This document shows positions 1 to 8,556 of a DNA stretch of 51,849 bases, in pieces. The position numbers were made by a program, and so were the translations under genes. Below the pieces are notes generated by a model. That model ran no database searches, was not told where the DNA came from, and saw only the letters and a list, made by a program, of their open reading frames with translations. The stretch is from Verrucomicrobiota bacterium (GTDB taxonomy: Bacteria; Verrucomicrobiota; Verrucomicrobiia; Opitutales; Opitutaceae): the NCBI GenBank assembly GCA_023457035.1, contig JAEWNN010000135.1, positions 1 to 51,849 on the forward strand. Direction: 5' to 3'. The stretch's first letter is position 1; every line of letters begins with the position of its first letter.

Positions 1-2
1 AG

Positions 3-701
3 CTCTACGCCGCCGCCAATCTCTCCAAGAGCGAGTACGACGCCACGCGCGCCCAGAAGGAGATGGCCGAGGCCGACCTCGCGCAGGCCGAGCAGTACCT
101 GCGCGACACCACGCTGCGCGCGCCGTATGCCGGCGTCGTGCTGGCGCGTCTGGCACGCTCCGGGGAGTTTGCCTCCGCCGGCCGGCCGGTCCTCGCGCTC
201 GGCGATTTCCGCCGCGTGTCGCTCGAGGTCGGCGTACCGGACAGCGTGCTCGGCCGCATCGAGGTGGGGCAGCGCTGCGAGGTGCTCGTCTCGGCCTACG
301 AGGGCGGCATGTTCGCCGGCGCGATTTCCGAGATCGGCATCGCCGCCGATCCCGCGAGCCGGTTGTTCCGCGTCGTCCTCAAGCTCGACAATGCCGACGG
401 CCGCCTGAAGAGCGGCATGACGGCCAGCGTCCGCCTCGGCGGTCGCGAGTCGCACACCGTCAGCGGTGTGTCGTTGCCGCTCTCGGCCCTCGTGGCCGCC
501 GACAAGACCGGCAAGCGCTCGGCGGTCTTCGTGGTGGGCGACGACGGCCGCGCGCACCTGCGGCAGATCCAGACTTCGGAGATCGTCGGCAGCGCGATCC
601 TCGTCACCGACGGCCTCCAGGCCGGCGACAAGATCGTCACGCTCGGCACCGGGCTGCTCTCCGACAACGTCCCGGTGAACGCCCAGCCCGTCGCCCCGTA
701 A
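3..701 (+). CDS. RND efflux periplasmic adaptor (HlyD/AcrA family), 5' truncated
   Basis: This is the C-terminal part of a membrane fusion protein that would bridge an inner-membrane RND pump to an outer-membrane channel. The reading frame is open from the first bases of the window, so the true start lies upstream. Visible parts are the end of the alpha-hairpin (Ala/Glu-rich, ...AEADLAQAEQYLRD), then the second lipoyl half (TTLRAPYAGVVLARLARSG), a beta-barrel stretch around LEVGVPDSVLGRIEVGQ, and a membrane-proximal domain ending in GLQAGDKIVTLGTGLL. It ends 16 bases before the RND permease start, so the two are one operon. Substrate cannot be told from this fragment. Confidence 0.9.
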   Translation, partial: LYAAANLSKSEYDATRAQKEMAEADLAQAEQYLRDTTLRAPYAGVVLARLARSGEFASAGRPVLALGDFRRVSLEVGVPDSVLGRIEVGQRCEVLVSAYEGGMFAGAISEIGIAADPASRLFRVVLKLDNADGRLKSGMTASVRLGGRESHTVSGVSLPLSALVAADKTGKRSAVFVVGDDGRAHLRQIQTSEIVGSAILVTDGLQAGDKIVTLGTGLLSDNVPVNAQPVAP

Positions 702-717
702 CCTTCGCCCGCGCGCC

Positions 718-3700
718 ATGAGCCAGAACACTCCTTCTTCGGGCGGCCTCGCCCGCTATTTCGTCGAGCATCGCAGCGTTGCCTGGATGTTCCTGATCGC
801 CGTGCTGGTGTGGGGCTGGGCCTCGTTCGGTCAGCTCCCGCAGCAGGAGGATCCGACGATCCCCATCCGCAAGGCGCTTGTCGTGACCGTGTTTCCCGGC
901 GCGACGGCCGACAAGGTCGAGAACCTCGTCACCAAACCGCTCGAACGGAAGCTCGCCGAGCTCTCCACGGTGGAGGAGCTCTCCTCCGAGTCGCGCAACG
1001 GCGTGTCCGTCATCAAGGTCACGCTCCAGCCGCAGACGAAGGCGCGCACCGACCAGGACTGGGACAAGCTGCGCGCGAAGATCGCCGAGGTGTCGCTGCC
1101 CGAAGGCGCGAGGCCGCCGTGGCTCAATAGCGACTTCGGCGACACCGTCACGCTGCTCTACGCTATCGCCAGCGATCCGATCACGGAGCCCGAGGTCGAG
1201 GCGCGCGCGCGGTTGGTCGAGACGACGGTCGCCGAGCTGCGCGGCGCGCGGCCGGCGGCGGGACGCGCCGCCATCGCGTTGTTCTACCCGACGGCGCTCA
1301 GCCGCGACTATCTCTCGCCCGTCGTGCAACGCTGCGTGCAGTTCCTGACGGCGAAGGGCCTCGCCACGGGGATGACGGTCGGCGAGCGCACCGGGCTCTA
1401 CGTGGGCGAGTTCGCCACGACGGCGCCGCGCGAGGAGCTCGCGAAAGCGTTGGCCGACTTCCAGCGCCAGGCCTTCGGTTCCGAGGGCGAGCCCCATCCC
1501 GATCTGCCGAAATCCATCGTGCTGCTCGGCGACGAGGCTCCGGCGCCCGCCATCCGCGAGCGGCGGATACCGCGGCTGACGTACCGCCAGCTCGAGAAGA
1601 TCGCCGAGGACTTCGAGGACGCGCTGCGGCAGGTGGGCGACGTGGGCCGCACCAAGCGCGTGGCGACGGTGCCCGAGACCGTCTACCTCGACTACAGCAC
1701 GGCCAAGCTCGCCGAGCTCCGCGTGTCGGCGCAGGACCTCGCCGGCGCGGTCGCACGGCGCAACGCCGTCGTGCCCGGCGGCACCTACCGCACCGAGGGC
1801 AGCACGTTCCCGGTGCAGGTCACCGGCGAGTTCGGCAACGAGCGCGAGCTGCTCGACACCGTCGTCTCCACGGCGCCCGACGGCACTCCGACCTATCTCC
1901 GCGACGCGGTGACGGTCGTGCGCGGCTACGAGAACCCGATCGGCTACCATTTCGGCCTGTACACCCGCGACCCCGGCCGTGGGCCGCTGCACGCCGAGCG
2001 CGCGGTGCTCGTCTCCGTCGAGATGCGCGAGGGCGCGAAGATCGGGACCTTCTACGAGAAGGTGAAGGAGTGCCTCCACGGTTTCGAGGCGCAGCTGCCC
2101 GGCGGGGCGACGGTCACGGCGCTCTCGAATCAGCCGGAGTCCGTGCGTGAGCGCATCGGGCTGTTCAGCGCCTGCTTCATCGAGGCGGTGGTGATCGTGG
2201 TGCTGGTGGCGCTGCTGCTCATGGACTGGCGCTCGGCCATCGTGATGGCGATGGCGATCCCGCTCTCGATCGCGATGACGTTTGGCGCGATGCACCTGTG
2301 CGGCATCCCGCTGCACCAGATTTCCATCGCCGGCCTGATCGTTGCGCTGGGCATGTTGGTGGACGTGCCGGTGGTCGTGTCCGACGGGATCAACCGTGAG
2401 TTGTACCACGGCGAGCCTCGCGAGCGCGCCGGCTGGCTCGGGCCGCAGCGGCTGATGCGCGCGATCGTGTACGCGACGCTGATCAACATCGTCGCCTTCC
2501 TGCCGCTGGCGTTGCTGCCCGGCGACACGGGGGCGTTCATGATCGCGTTCCCGCTGGTCGTCACCTTCGCGCTGCTCTCGGCGTTCGTCGTGTCGACGAC
2601 GTTCGTGCCGCTGCTGAGCTTCTATGTGCTGAAGGGGCAGAAGGGGCTCGACGAGGGCGGCGAGGTGCGGTCGTTCTTCCTGTTCCGGTCGATCGACTTG
2701 GCGATCAACTCCGTGCTGCCGCGCTACCGCCGCCTGCTCGAGGCCGGCTTGGCTCACCCGTGGCGCACGATCGGCATCGTCTACACGGTCTTCGCGCTCA
2801 GCCTCGGGCTCACGGGCTTCTTCGGGCGACAGTTCTTCCCGCCGGCCGACCGCGCCCAGTTCCTCATCGACGTCGAGCTGCCGCGCAACGCCGCGCCCTC
2901 GCAGTTGCGCGACACGGCCGACCGCGTGGCTGCGCTTGTGGCCGCCGAGGAGGACGTGGAGAACATCGGCGTGTTCTACGGTGGCACGGCTCCGCGCTTT
3001 TACTACAACGTGGAGCCGAAGGAGCCGGGCGCGTTCCTCGCCCAGCTCGTCGTGAACACCCGCACGCAGGACATCGTGCCGCTGCTCTCGCGCCTGCGGG
3101 AGCGGATCGACCGCGAGATCGCCGGCGCGCGCATCGTGCCCAAGCAGCTCGAACAGGGCGTGGCCCTCGACAATCCGATCCAGATCCGCATCGCCGGCCC
3201 GGATCCCGACGTGCTCCGCGAGCTGGCCGACAAGGTCGGCGCCATCGTGCGCGCGGAGGGCGGCTACAAGGTGACCGACGATCTCGGCCAACGCCTGCCC
3301 ACGCTGCGCATCGCCATCGACCAGGACCGCGCGAACACCCTCGGCGTGGACAACCGCTCCGTGGGCGCGGTGACGGCGGCGGCGTTTTTCACCGCCCGCG
3401 TCACGCAACTGCGCGAGGGCGACCACCTTGTGCCGGTGAACTTCCGGCTGCGCCGCGACGAGATCGCCGACGCCGACCGGCTGCGCTCGCTCTACGTGCC
3501 CTCGACGCGCAACGGGCTGGTGCCGTTGACCAGCTTCGCTTCGGTGGGCATCGAGCCCGCCTACGCCACGATCCCGCATTTCCAGCAGTTGCGCACGGTG
3601 ACGGTGAAGAGCTTCGCGCCGGTCGGGCAGTTGCCCGCCTCGATCCTGGCGAAGTGCAAGCCGCAGATCGCGAAACTCGCGCTGCCCGCCGGCTACACGC

Positions 3701-4233
3701 TGTCGTATGCCGGCGAGGACAAGGAGCTGGCGAAGAGCCAGCGCGAGATGAGCGTGGTGTTCGTGATCTCGCTGGCGGCGATCTTCATCGCGATGGTGCT
3801 CCAGTTCGGCTCGGTGCCGAAGGCGTTCACGGTGATGGTGACGGTACCGCTGGGCGCGATCGGCGCGTTCGCCGGCATCGTGCTGTTCCGGACCAGCTTC
3901 GGCTTCGTGGCGTTGATCGCGCTGGTGAGCCTGGCCGGCCTGGTCGTCAGCCACATCATCGTGCTCTCCGACTACATCGAGGAGTCGCGCGCGAAGGGCA
4001 TGCCCCTGCGCGAGGCGCTGGTCCATGCCGGTTTGGTACGGTTGCGACCGGTGGTTGTCACGGTGCTGGCGGCGGTGTGTGGCCTGATCCCGCTGGCGCT
4101 GCACGGCGGCATGCTCTGGCGCCCGCTCACGGCGGTGCACATCGTCGGTCTGACCTGCGCGACGCTGGTTACGCTGGTGGTGCTGCCGGTCTTCTACCTG
4201 GTGTTCTGCGAGAAGCTGAAGTGGATCAAGTGA
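718..4233 (+). CDS. RND efflux permease (AcrB-type) with a long porter-domain insertion
   Basis: Proton-driven inner-membrane RND pump of 1171 residues, the partner of the adaptor just upstream. The N-terminal transmembrane helix (VAWMFLIAVLVWGWASFG) is followed by the family motif FPGATADKVENLVTKPLE. A block of helices lies around residues 480-640 (IVALGMLVDVPVVVSDGINRE carries the helix-4 Asp region) and a second block at the C-terminus. Ordinary family members have about 1020-1050 residues. The extra length is mostly one insertion at about residues 152-280, between YAIASDP and LTYRQLEKIAEDFEDAL, within the first porter region. The substrate is unknown and nothing nearby identifies it. No other gene follows on this strand before the palindrome at 4376. 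Confidence 0.92.
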   Translation: MSQNTPSSGGLARYFVEHRSVAWMFLIAVLVWGWASFGQLPQQEDPTIPIRKALVVTVFPGATADKVENLVTKPLERKLAELSTVEELSSESRNGVSVIKVTLQPQTKARTDQDWDKLRAKIAEVSLPEGARPPWLNSDFGDTVTLLYAIASDPITEPEVEARARLVETTVAELRGARPAAGRAAIALFYPTALSRDYLSPVVQRCVQFLTAKGLATGMTVGERTGLYVGEFATTAPREELAKALADFQRQAFGSEGEPHPDLPKSIVLLGDEAPAPAIRERRIPRLTYRQLEKIAEDFEDALRQVGDVGRTKRVATVPETVYLDYSTAKLAELRVSAQDLAGAVARRNAVVPGGTYRTEGSTFPVQVTGEFGNERELLDTVVSTAPDGTPTYLRDAVTVVRGYENPIGYHFGLYTRDPGRGPLHAERAVLVSVEMREGAKIGTFYEKVKECLHGFEAQLPGGATVTALSNQPESVRERIGLFSACFIEAVVIVVLVALLLMDWRSAIVMAMAIPLSIAMTFGAMHLCGIPLHQISIAGLIVALGMLVDVPVVVSDGINRELYHGEPRERAGWLGPQRLMRAIVYATLINIVAFLPLALLPGDTGAFMIAFPLVVTFALLSAFVVSTTFVPLLSFYVLKGQKGLDEGGEVRSFFLFRSIDLAINSVLPRYRRLLEAGLAHPWRTIGIVYTVFALSLGLTGFFGRQFFPPADRAQFLIDVELPRNAAPSQLRDTADRVAALVAAEEDVENIGVFYGGTAPRFYYNVEPKEPGAFLAQLVVNTRTQDIVPLLSRLRERIDREIAGARIVPKQLEQGVALDNPIQIRIAGPDPDVLRELADKVGAIVRAEGGYKVTDDLGQRLPTLRIAIDQDRANTLGVDNRSVGAVTAAAFFTARVTQLREGDHLVPVNFRLRRDEIADADRLRSLYVPSTRNGLVPLTSFASVGIEPAYATIPHFQQLRTVTVKSFAPVGQLPASILAKCKPQIAKLALPAGYTLSYAGEDKELAKSQREMSVVFVISLAAIFIAMVLQFGSVPKAFTVMVTVPLGAIGAFAGIVLFRTSFGFVALIALVSLAGLVVSHIIVLSDYIEESRAKGMPLREALVHAGLVRLRPVVVTVLAAVCGLIPLALHGGMLWRPLTAVHIVGLTCATLVTLVVLPVFYLVFCEKLKWIK

Positions 4234-4375
4234 AGCGAGCGGACCGCCTCTCGTGCGCTTGCGTGGCAGCGCGGAGGGCGTCGAGCGCGTGTGGGGCGGG
4301 GCTGGATGCCTTTGCCCGAGTTGGCTGCGGGGAGGAAGACCGAGCTCGATGCTGGTGTTTCCGGGCGAGGGCAGC

Positions 4376-4423
4376 CGAACGCACAAAATTCTGTTCCGAT
4401 CGGAACAGAATTTTGTGCGTTCG
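4376..4423. terminator. 48-bp perfect palindrome, likely bidirectional terminator
   Basis: Positions 4376 to 4423 read identically on both strands (24-base arms, no spacer, centre GATC at 4398-4401). The core stem CTGTTCCGATCGGAACAG is flanked by an A-run on the left (ACAAAATT) and a T-run on the right (AATTTTGT). It lies between two convergent genes (RND permease, stop 4233; YHS protein, stop 4453), the expected layout for a bidirectional intrinsic terminator. A protein-binding operator is possible but there is no promoter here. It is clearly richer in A/T than its surroundings. Confidence 0.7.
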
Positions 4424-4452
4424 AACCGCGCGATGTTTCCGAGGGGCGGCTA

Positions 4453-4797
4453 CTACGGCTTGGGGGCTGAGGCGGCGTCGATCTTGGCGAGGTACTTGGC
4501 CGGGTCCTTCTTGAAGTCCTTCAGGCAGGCCTTGCAGCAGAAGCGCACGAGGCGGTCGGGCTTGCCGGCTTCCTTGTGGATGTAGTCGAAAGAGCCGCCG
4601 GCGTGACCGGCATCGAGCGGCTCGCCGGAGACGACGCAGGTCGTGAGCGGATAGGTTTCCTTCGCCGAGGGCTCGGAGGGCGCGACGGAGGGTTCGGTCG
4701 ACGGCTTGCCCGGGGCGGGACTGTCGGCGGCGGTGAGAGCGGTGGCGGCGAGCGCGAGGAGTGCGGCGGAGCGGAGGGAGCGAAGGTGGTGTTTCAT
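4453..4797 (-). CDS. Small exported YHS/TRASH-like metal-binding protein
   Basis: A 114-residue protein with a signal peptide (SAALLALAATALTAADS), a Pro/Ser-rich linker, then a compact Cys domain. TTCVVSGEPL, GGSFDYIHKE and VRFCCKACLKDFKKDPAKYL match the C-x-V-(S/T)-G-x-x-L ... F-C-C-x-x-C-x-x-x-F pattern of YHS/TRASH metal-binding modules, which bind copper or other soft metals. It is the last gene of the leftward Cus-like operon (178 bases after cusA), so a periplasmic metal-binding role beside the CusABC-like pump is likely. The function is inferred from domain and context. Confidence 0.8.
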   Translation of the reverse strand: MKHHLRSLRSAALLALAATALTAADSPAPGKPSTEPSVAPSEPSAKETYPLTTCVVSGEPLDAGHAGGSFDYIHKEAGKPDRLVRFCCKACLKDFKKDPAKYLAKIDAASAPKP

Positions 4798-4874
4798 GGG
4801 GAAAAGAGGGTGAAGATTGGCGATGGTGTTAGTTGGAAATGCGTTCAGGCGCGGGCGGCGCCGGCGACGCGCTA

Positions 4875-4937
4875 GGGGGCAAGCGGGTCCACCCGCAGGC
4901 GTGATTGCGATGTCCAGAGGTGGACCGCGTTGCCCCC
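4875..4937. repeat. Long imperfect inverted repeat between cusA and the YHS gene
   Basis: Arms 4875-4893 and 4919-4937 pair at about 16 of 19 positions (GGGGGCAA...GGTCCACC against GGTGGACC...TTGCCCCC) around a 25-base loop. It sits directly downstream of the leftward cusA-like gene, so its transcript could form a stable hairpin that stabilises the upstream mRNA or attenuates transcription into the YHS gene. There is no U-run. Confidence 0.5.
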
Positions 4938-4975
4938 AACCCGGTCGAGTGCGTGAGATGGAACCGCGGGTGTGC

Positions 4976-7900
4976 TCATGGTTTCGGTGCGGCGATGGTG
5001 CGCTCGTGGGCGGCCTGTTCCATTGCGACGAACTGCTGGCTGAGCTCCTCCCACTTGCGGCGCGGGGGGCGCGGGCCCTTGACCCACTCGACCTGGCGGC
5101 CGCGCCAGAGCGAGTAGATCGCGGGGACGATCTCGAGGGTGAGGATGGTGGAGGTGATGAGGCCGCCGATCATCGGGGCGGCGATGCGCTGGATCGCCTC
5201 GGCGCCGGCGCCGTGGGCCCAGAGGGCGGGCACGAGGCCGAGCGTGATCATGGCGACGGTCATGAGCTTCGGGCGGACGCGTTGCACGGCGCCGTACGTG
5301 ATGGCCTCGAAGAGGTCGTGCTGCGTCTTCATCCGGCCGGCGCGCTGGTAGGCGTGAAACGCCTCGTCGAGGTAGATGATCATCACGGTGCCGGTCTGCG
5401 CGGCGAGGCCGGCGAGGGCGATGATGCCGACCCACACGGCGATGCTCAGGTGGTAGTCGAGCAGCCAGAGCAGCCAGATGCTGCCGGTCATCGCGAACGG
5501 GATGGAGAGCAGGATGATCAGCGTCTCCGGGATGCTTTTGAAGTTCATGTAGAGCAGCACGAAGATCAGCGCGAGGGTGAGCGGCACCACGACCTGGAGA
5601 CGCTCGCGGACGCGGAGCATGTTCTCGTACTGGCCGGACCACTCGATGCGGTAGCCGGCGGGGAGCAGGCCGGCCTGCTCGATCTTCTCGGCCACGAGCT
5701 TCTTCGCCTCCTCGACGTAGCTGCCGATGTCGCGGCCGGTGATGTCGACATAGACCCAGCCGGCGAGCGCGCCGTCCTCGTTGCGCAGCATCGGCGGGCC
5801 GACGGTGGTGCGGATGTCGGCGAGTTCGCCGAGCGGGATCTGGCGGACCTGGGCCATCGCGGCGGAACCGCCGGAGACGCCGTCGCCCATCGGGTCGCCG
5901 GTAGCGGCGCCACCGGCGAGCGGCGGCGTCATCGCGGGGATGAGCACGCGTTTGAGCGCGCCGATGTCGTCGCGCAGTTCGCGGCTGTAGCGGACGTTGA
6001 TGGTGTAGCGCTCGCGGCCCTCGACGGTGCGGGCGACGGCCATGCCGCCGATGGAGGTCTCGACCTGCATGAGGACGTCCTCGACGTTGAGGCCGTGGCG
6101 GGCGATGGCCTCGCGGTTGGGGACGATGTCGAGGTAGTAACCGCCGGTGGTGCGTTCGGCGAAGACGCTGCGCGTGCCCGGCACGGTGCGGACGACGGAC
6201 TCGATGTGTTCGCCGAGGCGGCCGATCTCCTCGAGGTCGGAGCCGAAGATCTTGATGCCGATCGGGGTGCGGATGCCCGTGGTGAGCATGTCGATGCGGC
6301 CCTTGATCGGCATCGTCCACGCGTTCACCTGGCCGGGGATCTGGAGCGCGGTGTCCATCTCGGAGGTGAGCTCGTCCCAGGTGATCGGGCGCTGGTCGGG
6401 CCAGAGCTTGCGGAGCGGCGTCTGCAACCACTCCGGCGCCCAGCCCGAGTACCAGCGCGGCTGGGCGATGCGGCGCCATTCGCTCTCGGGTTTCAGCTGC
6501 ACGACGGTCTCGAACATCTCCATCGGCGCGGGATCGGTCGCGGTTTCGGCGCGGCCGGCCTTGCCGTGGACAGTGAGCACTTCGGGGAACGCACGCAGCA
6601 CGCGGTCCTGGATCTGGAGCAGGCGCGTCGCCTCGGTGACGGAGACCGTCGGCAGCGTCGTGGGCATGTAGAGGATCGTGCCCTCGTTGAGCGGCGGCAT
6701 GAACTCCGAGCCGAGGCGCTGGTACACCGGCACGGCGGAGCCGACGGCGAGGATGGCAATCGCAATGGAGAGCCGGCGACGGGTCATGAGCAGGCTGACC
6801 CACGGGTAGTAGAGCCGGTGGAGCACGCGGCTGATCGGGTGCTTGTGCTCGGGAATCACCTTCGCGCCGGTCATGAGCACGATGAGCGCCGGCCCGATGG
6901 TGAGCGAGAGGAACGCGGCCCAGGCCATCGTGAACGTCTTCGTGTAGGCGAGCGGCTTGAACAACCGGCCCTCCTGCGCCTCGAGCGCGAAGACCGGCAG
7001 GAAGCTCACGGTGATCACGAGCAGCGCGAAGAAGAGCGGTTTCCCGAGCTGCTTGCAGGCGGCGATGATGATCTCCTGCCGCTGGTGGCGGCTGAGGCCC
7101 GGCGGCGCGTGCTCGAGGTGCTTGTGGACGTTCTCCACCATGACCACGGCCTCATCGCAGAGCGCGCCGATGGCGATGGCGATGCCGGCGAGCGACATGA
7201 TGTTCGCCGTGAGCCCCATGAAATACATCGGGATGAACGCGAGCGCGACGGCGATGGGCAACGTGACGATCGCGCGCGCCGCACCGCCGAAATCGAGGAG
7301 GAACACGATCACGATCAACGAGACGATGATCGACTCCTCGACGATCGTGCGGGTGAGCGTCTGGATCGAGCGCTTGATCAGGTCGGAGCGGTCGTAGGTG
7401 GTGACGATCTCGACCCCCGGCGGGAGGGACGGACGGAGCTCCTCGAGCTTCGCCTTCACGCGGTCGATGACCTGCAGGACGTTCTGGCCGAAACGCACGA
7501 CGACGATGCCGCCGGGCGTCTCGCCGAGGCCGTCGAGGTCGCCGGCGCCGCGGCGCATCTCCGGGCCGAGCGCGATGTTGCGGGCGACATCGCGCAGCAG
7601 GATCGGCGTGCCGCGCGCATCGGCGCCCACGACGACGAGGCGGAGGTCGTCGAGGGACTTGAGGTAGCCCTTGCCGCGCACGAGGTAGGTGGTGCCGTTG
7701 CGCTCGAGCTCGCGGCCGCCTACGTCGTTGTTCGCCGAGCGGATCGCGGAGACAATGCGGGTGATCGGGATGTTGTAGGCCTGCAGGCGCTCGGAATCGA
7801 CCTCGACCTGGTACTGCTTCTCGAAGCCGCCGAAGCTCGCGACCTCGGCGACGCCGTCGACGCTCTGGAGCCAGTAGCGCAGGTGCCAGTCCTGAAAGCT

Positions 7901-8413
7901 CCGCAGGTCGGCGGCGTCGTGCTGGCCGGTGCGGTCGACCAGCGCGTATTGGAAACCCCAGCCCACGCCGGTGGCGTCGGGCCCGAGCGTCGGCGTGACG
8001 CCGGTGGGCAGGCTGCCGGTGAGTCCCTGCATGTACTCCATCACGCGGGCGCGGGCCCAGTAGAGATCGGTGCCGTCCTCGAAGACGGCGTAGACGAACG
8101 AGTACCCGAAGAACGAGTAGCCGCGTACGACCTTCACCTTTGGCGCGGAGATGAGCTTCGTGACGATCGGGTAGGTGATCTGGTCCTCGACGAGGTTGGG
8201 GCTGCGGCCCTCCCACGGGGTGAAGACGATCACCTGCGCGTCGGAGAGGTCGGGCAGGGCGTCGAGCGGCGTGTGGCGCAGGCTGTAGATGCCGCCGAGC
8301 GTGAGCGCGCCGACGAGCAGGAAGACCATGAACTTGTTGCGCGCGCTCCACTCGATGATCCGCTCGATGAGCGAATCGCGGTGCGGCGCGGGGACGGGAG
8401 AGGAGGAGGACAT
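4976..8413 (-). CDS. cusA: CusA/CzcA-type heavy-metal RND efflux pump
   Basis: Inner-membrane heavy-metal RND transporter, 1145 residues (family usually about 1040). The start has RNKFMVFLLVGALTLGG, then LPDLSDAQVIVFTPWEGRSP, typical of the HME group. Helix 4 carries GALCDEAVVMVENVHKHLE with the proton-relay Asp. TDPAPMEMFETVVQLKP and KGRIDMLTTGIRTPIGIK correspond to the CusA segments that contribute methionine ligands for Cu(I)/Ag(I), so a monovalent-copper/silver pump is more likely than a Zn/Co/Cd (CzcA) pump. It has an extra hydrophilic C-terminal tail (about 40 residues). Gene order outer-membrane factor, adaptor, pump matches cusCBA/cnrCBA. The substrate call is inference. Confidence 0.92.
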   Translation of the reverse strand: MSSSSPVPAPHRDSLIERIIEWSARNKFMVFLLVGALTLGGIYSLRHTPLDALPDLSDAQVIVFTPWEGRSPNLVEDQITYPIVTKLISAPKVKVVRGYSFFGYSFVYAVFEDGTDLYWARARVMEYMQGLTGSLPTGVTPTLGPDATGVGWGFQYALVDRTGQHDAADLRSFQDWHLRYWLQSVDGVAEVASFGGFEKQYQVEVDSERLQAYNIPITRIVSAIRSANNDVGGRELERNGTTYLVRGKGYLKSLDDLRLVVVGADARGTPILLRDVARNIALGPEMRRGAGDLDGLGETPGGIVVVRFGQNVLQVIDRVKAKLEELRPSLPPGVEIVTTYDRSDLIKRSIQTLTRTIVEESIIVSLIVIVFLLDFGGAARAIVTLPIAVALAFIPMYFMGLTANIMSLAGIAIAIGALCDEAVVMVENVHKHLEHAPPGLSRHQRQEIIIAACKQLGKPLFFALLVITVSFLPVFALEAQEGRLFKPLAYTKTFTMAWAAFLSLTIGPALIVLMTGAKVIPEHKHPISRVLHRLYYPWVSLLMTRRRLSIAIAILAVGSAVPVYQRLGSEFMPPLNEGTILYMPTTLPTVSVTEATRLLQIQDRVLRAFPEVLTVHGKAGRAETATDPAPMEMFETVVQLKPESEWRRIAQPRWYSGWAPEWLQTPLRKLWPDQRPITWDELTSEMDTALQIPGQVNAWTMPIKGRIDMLTTGIRTPIGIKIFGSDLEEIGRLGEHIESVVRTVPGTRSVFAERTTGGYYLDIVPNREAIARHGLNVEDVLMQVETSIGGMAVARTVEGRERYTINVRYSRELRDDIGALKRVLIPAMTPPLAGGAATGDPMGDGVSGGSAAMAQVRQIPLGELADIRTTVGPPMLRNEDGALAGWVYVDITGRDIGSYVEEAKKLVAEKIEQAGLLPAGYRIEWSGQYENMLRVRERLQVVVPLTLALIFVLLYMNFKSIPETLIILLSIPFAMTGSIWLLWLLDYHLSIAVWVGIIALAGLAAQTGTVMIIYLDEAFHAYQRAGRMKTQHDLFEAITYGAVQRVRPKLMTVAMITLGLVPALWAHGAGAEAIQRIAAPMIGGLITSTILTLEIVPAIYSLWRGRQVEWVKGPRPPRRKWEELSQQFVAMEQAAHERTIAAPKP

Positions 8414-8431
8414 GGCTTCAGCGGTTCCGAG

Positions 8432-8489
8432 GTAGGAGCGAGCTTGCTCGCGATGGCAGGGCCGGAATCGCCTGCAAGCAGGCTCCTAC
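8432..8489. repeat. REP-like palindromic repeat (GTAGGAGCGAGCTTGCTCGC family)
   Basis: An imperfect 58-bp palindrome opening with GTAGGAG and closing with CTCCTAC, containing the inner palindrome GAGCGAGCTTGCTCGC. Related copies lie at 17031-17095, near 19281-19300, in degenerate form near 32478-32500, and inside nifN near 35338-35400. It fills most of the cusB-cusA spacer and resembles REP elements of other bacteria. Confidence 0.7.
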
Positions 8490-8556
8490 AGCGGACGCGG
8501 TGCGGCGCGGAGAGCAGACGTTGAGACGGAGAGCCGGAAGCATGGTGGCGGGATCC

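Noticed and set aside
637..4386. A 1249-residue leftward open frame opposite the RND permease
   Set aside because: It is the antisense shadow of a real high-GC gene, very rich in Arg/His/Asp/Glu with no motif; long shadow frames are expected at this GC content.
4817..8524. A 1235-residue rightward frame opposite cusA
   Set aside because: Shadow of cusA in the opposite strand; acidic, repetitive and without domains.
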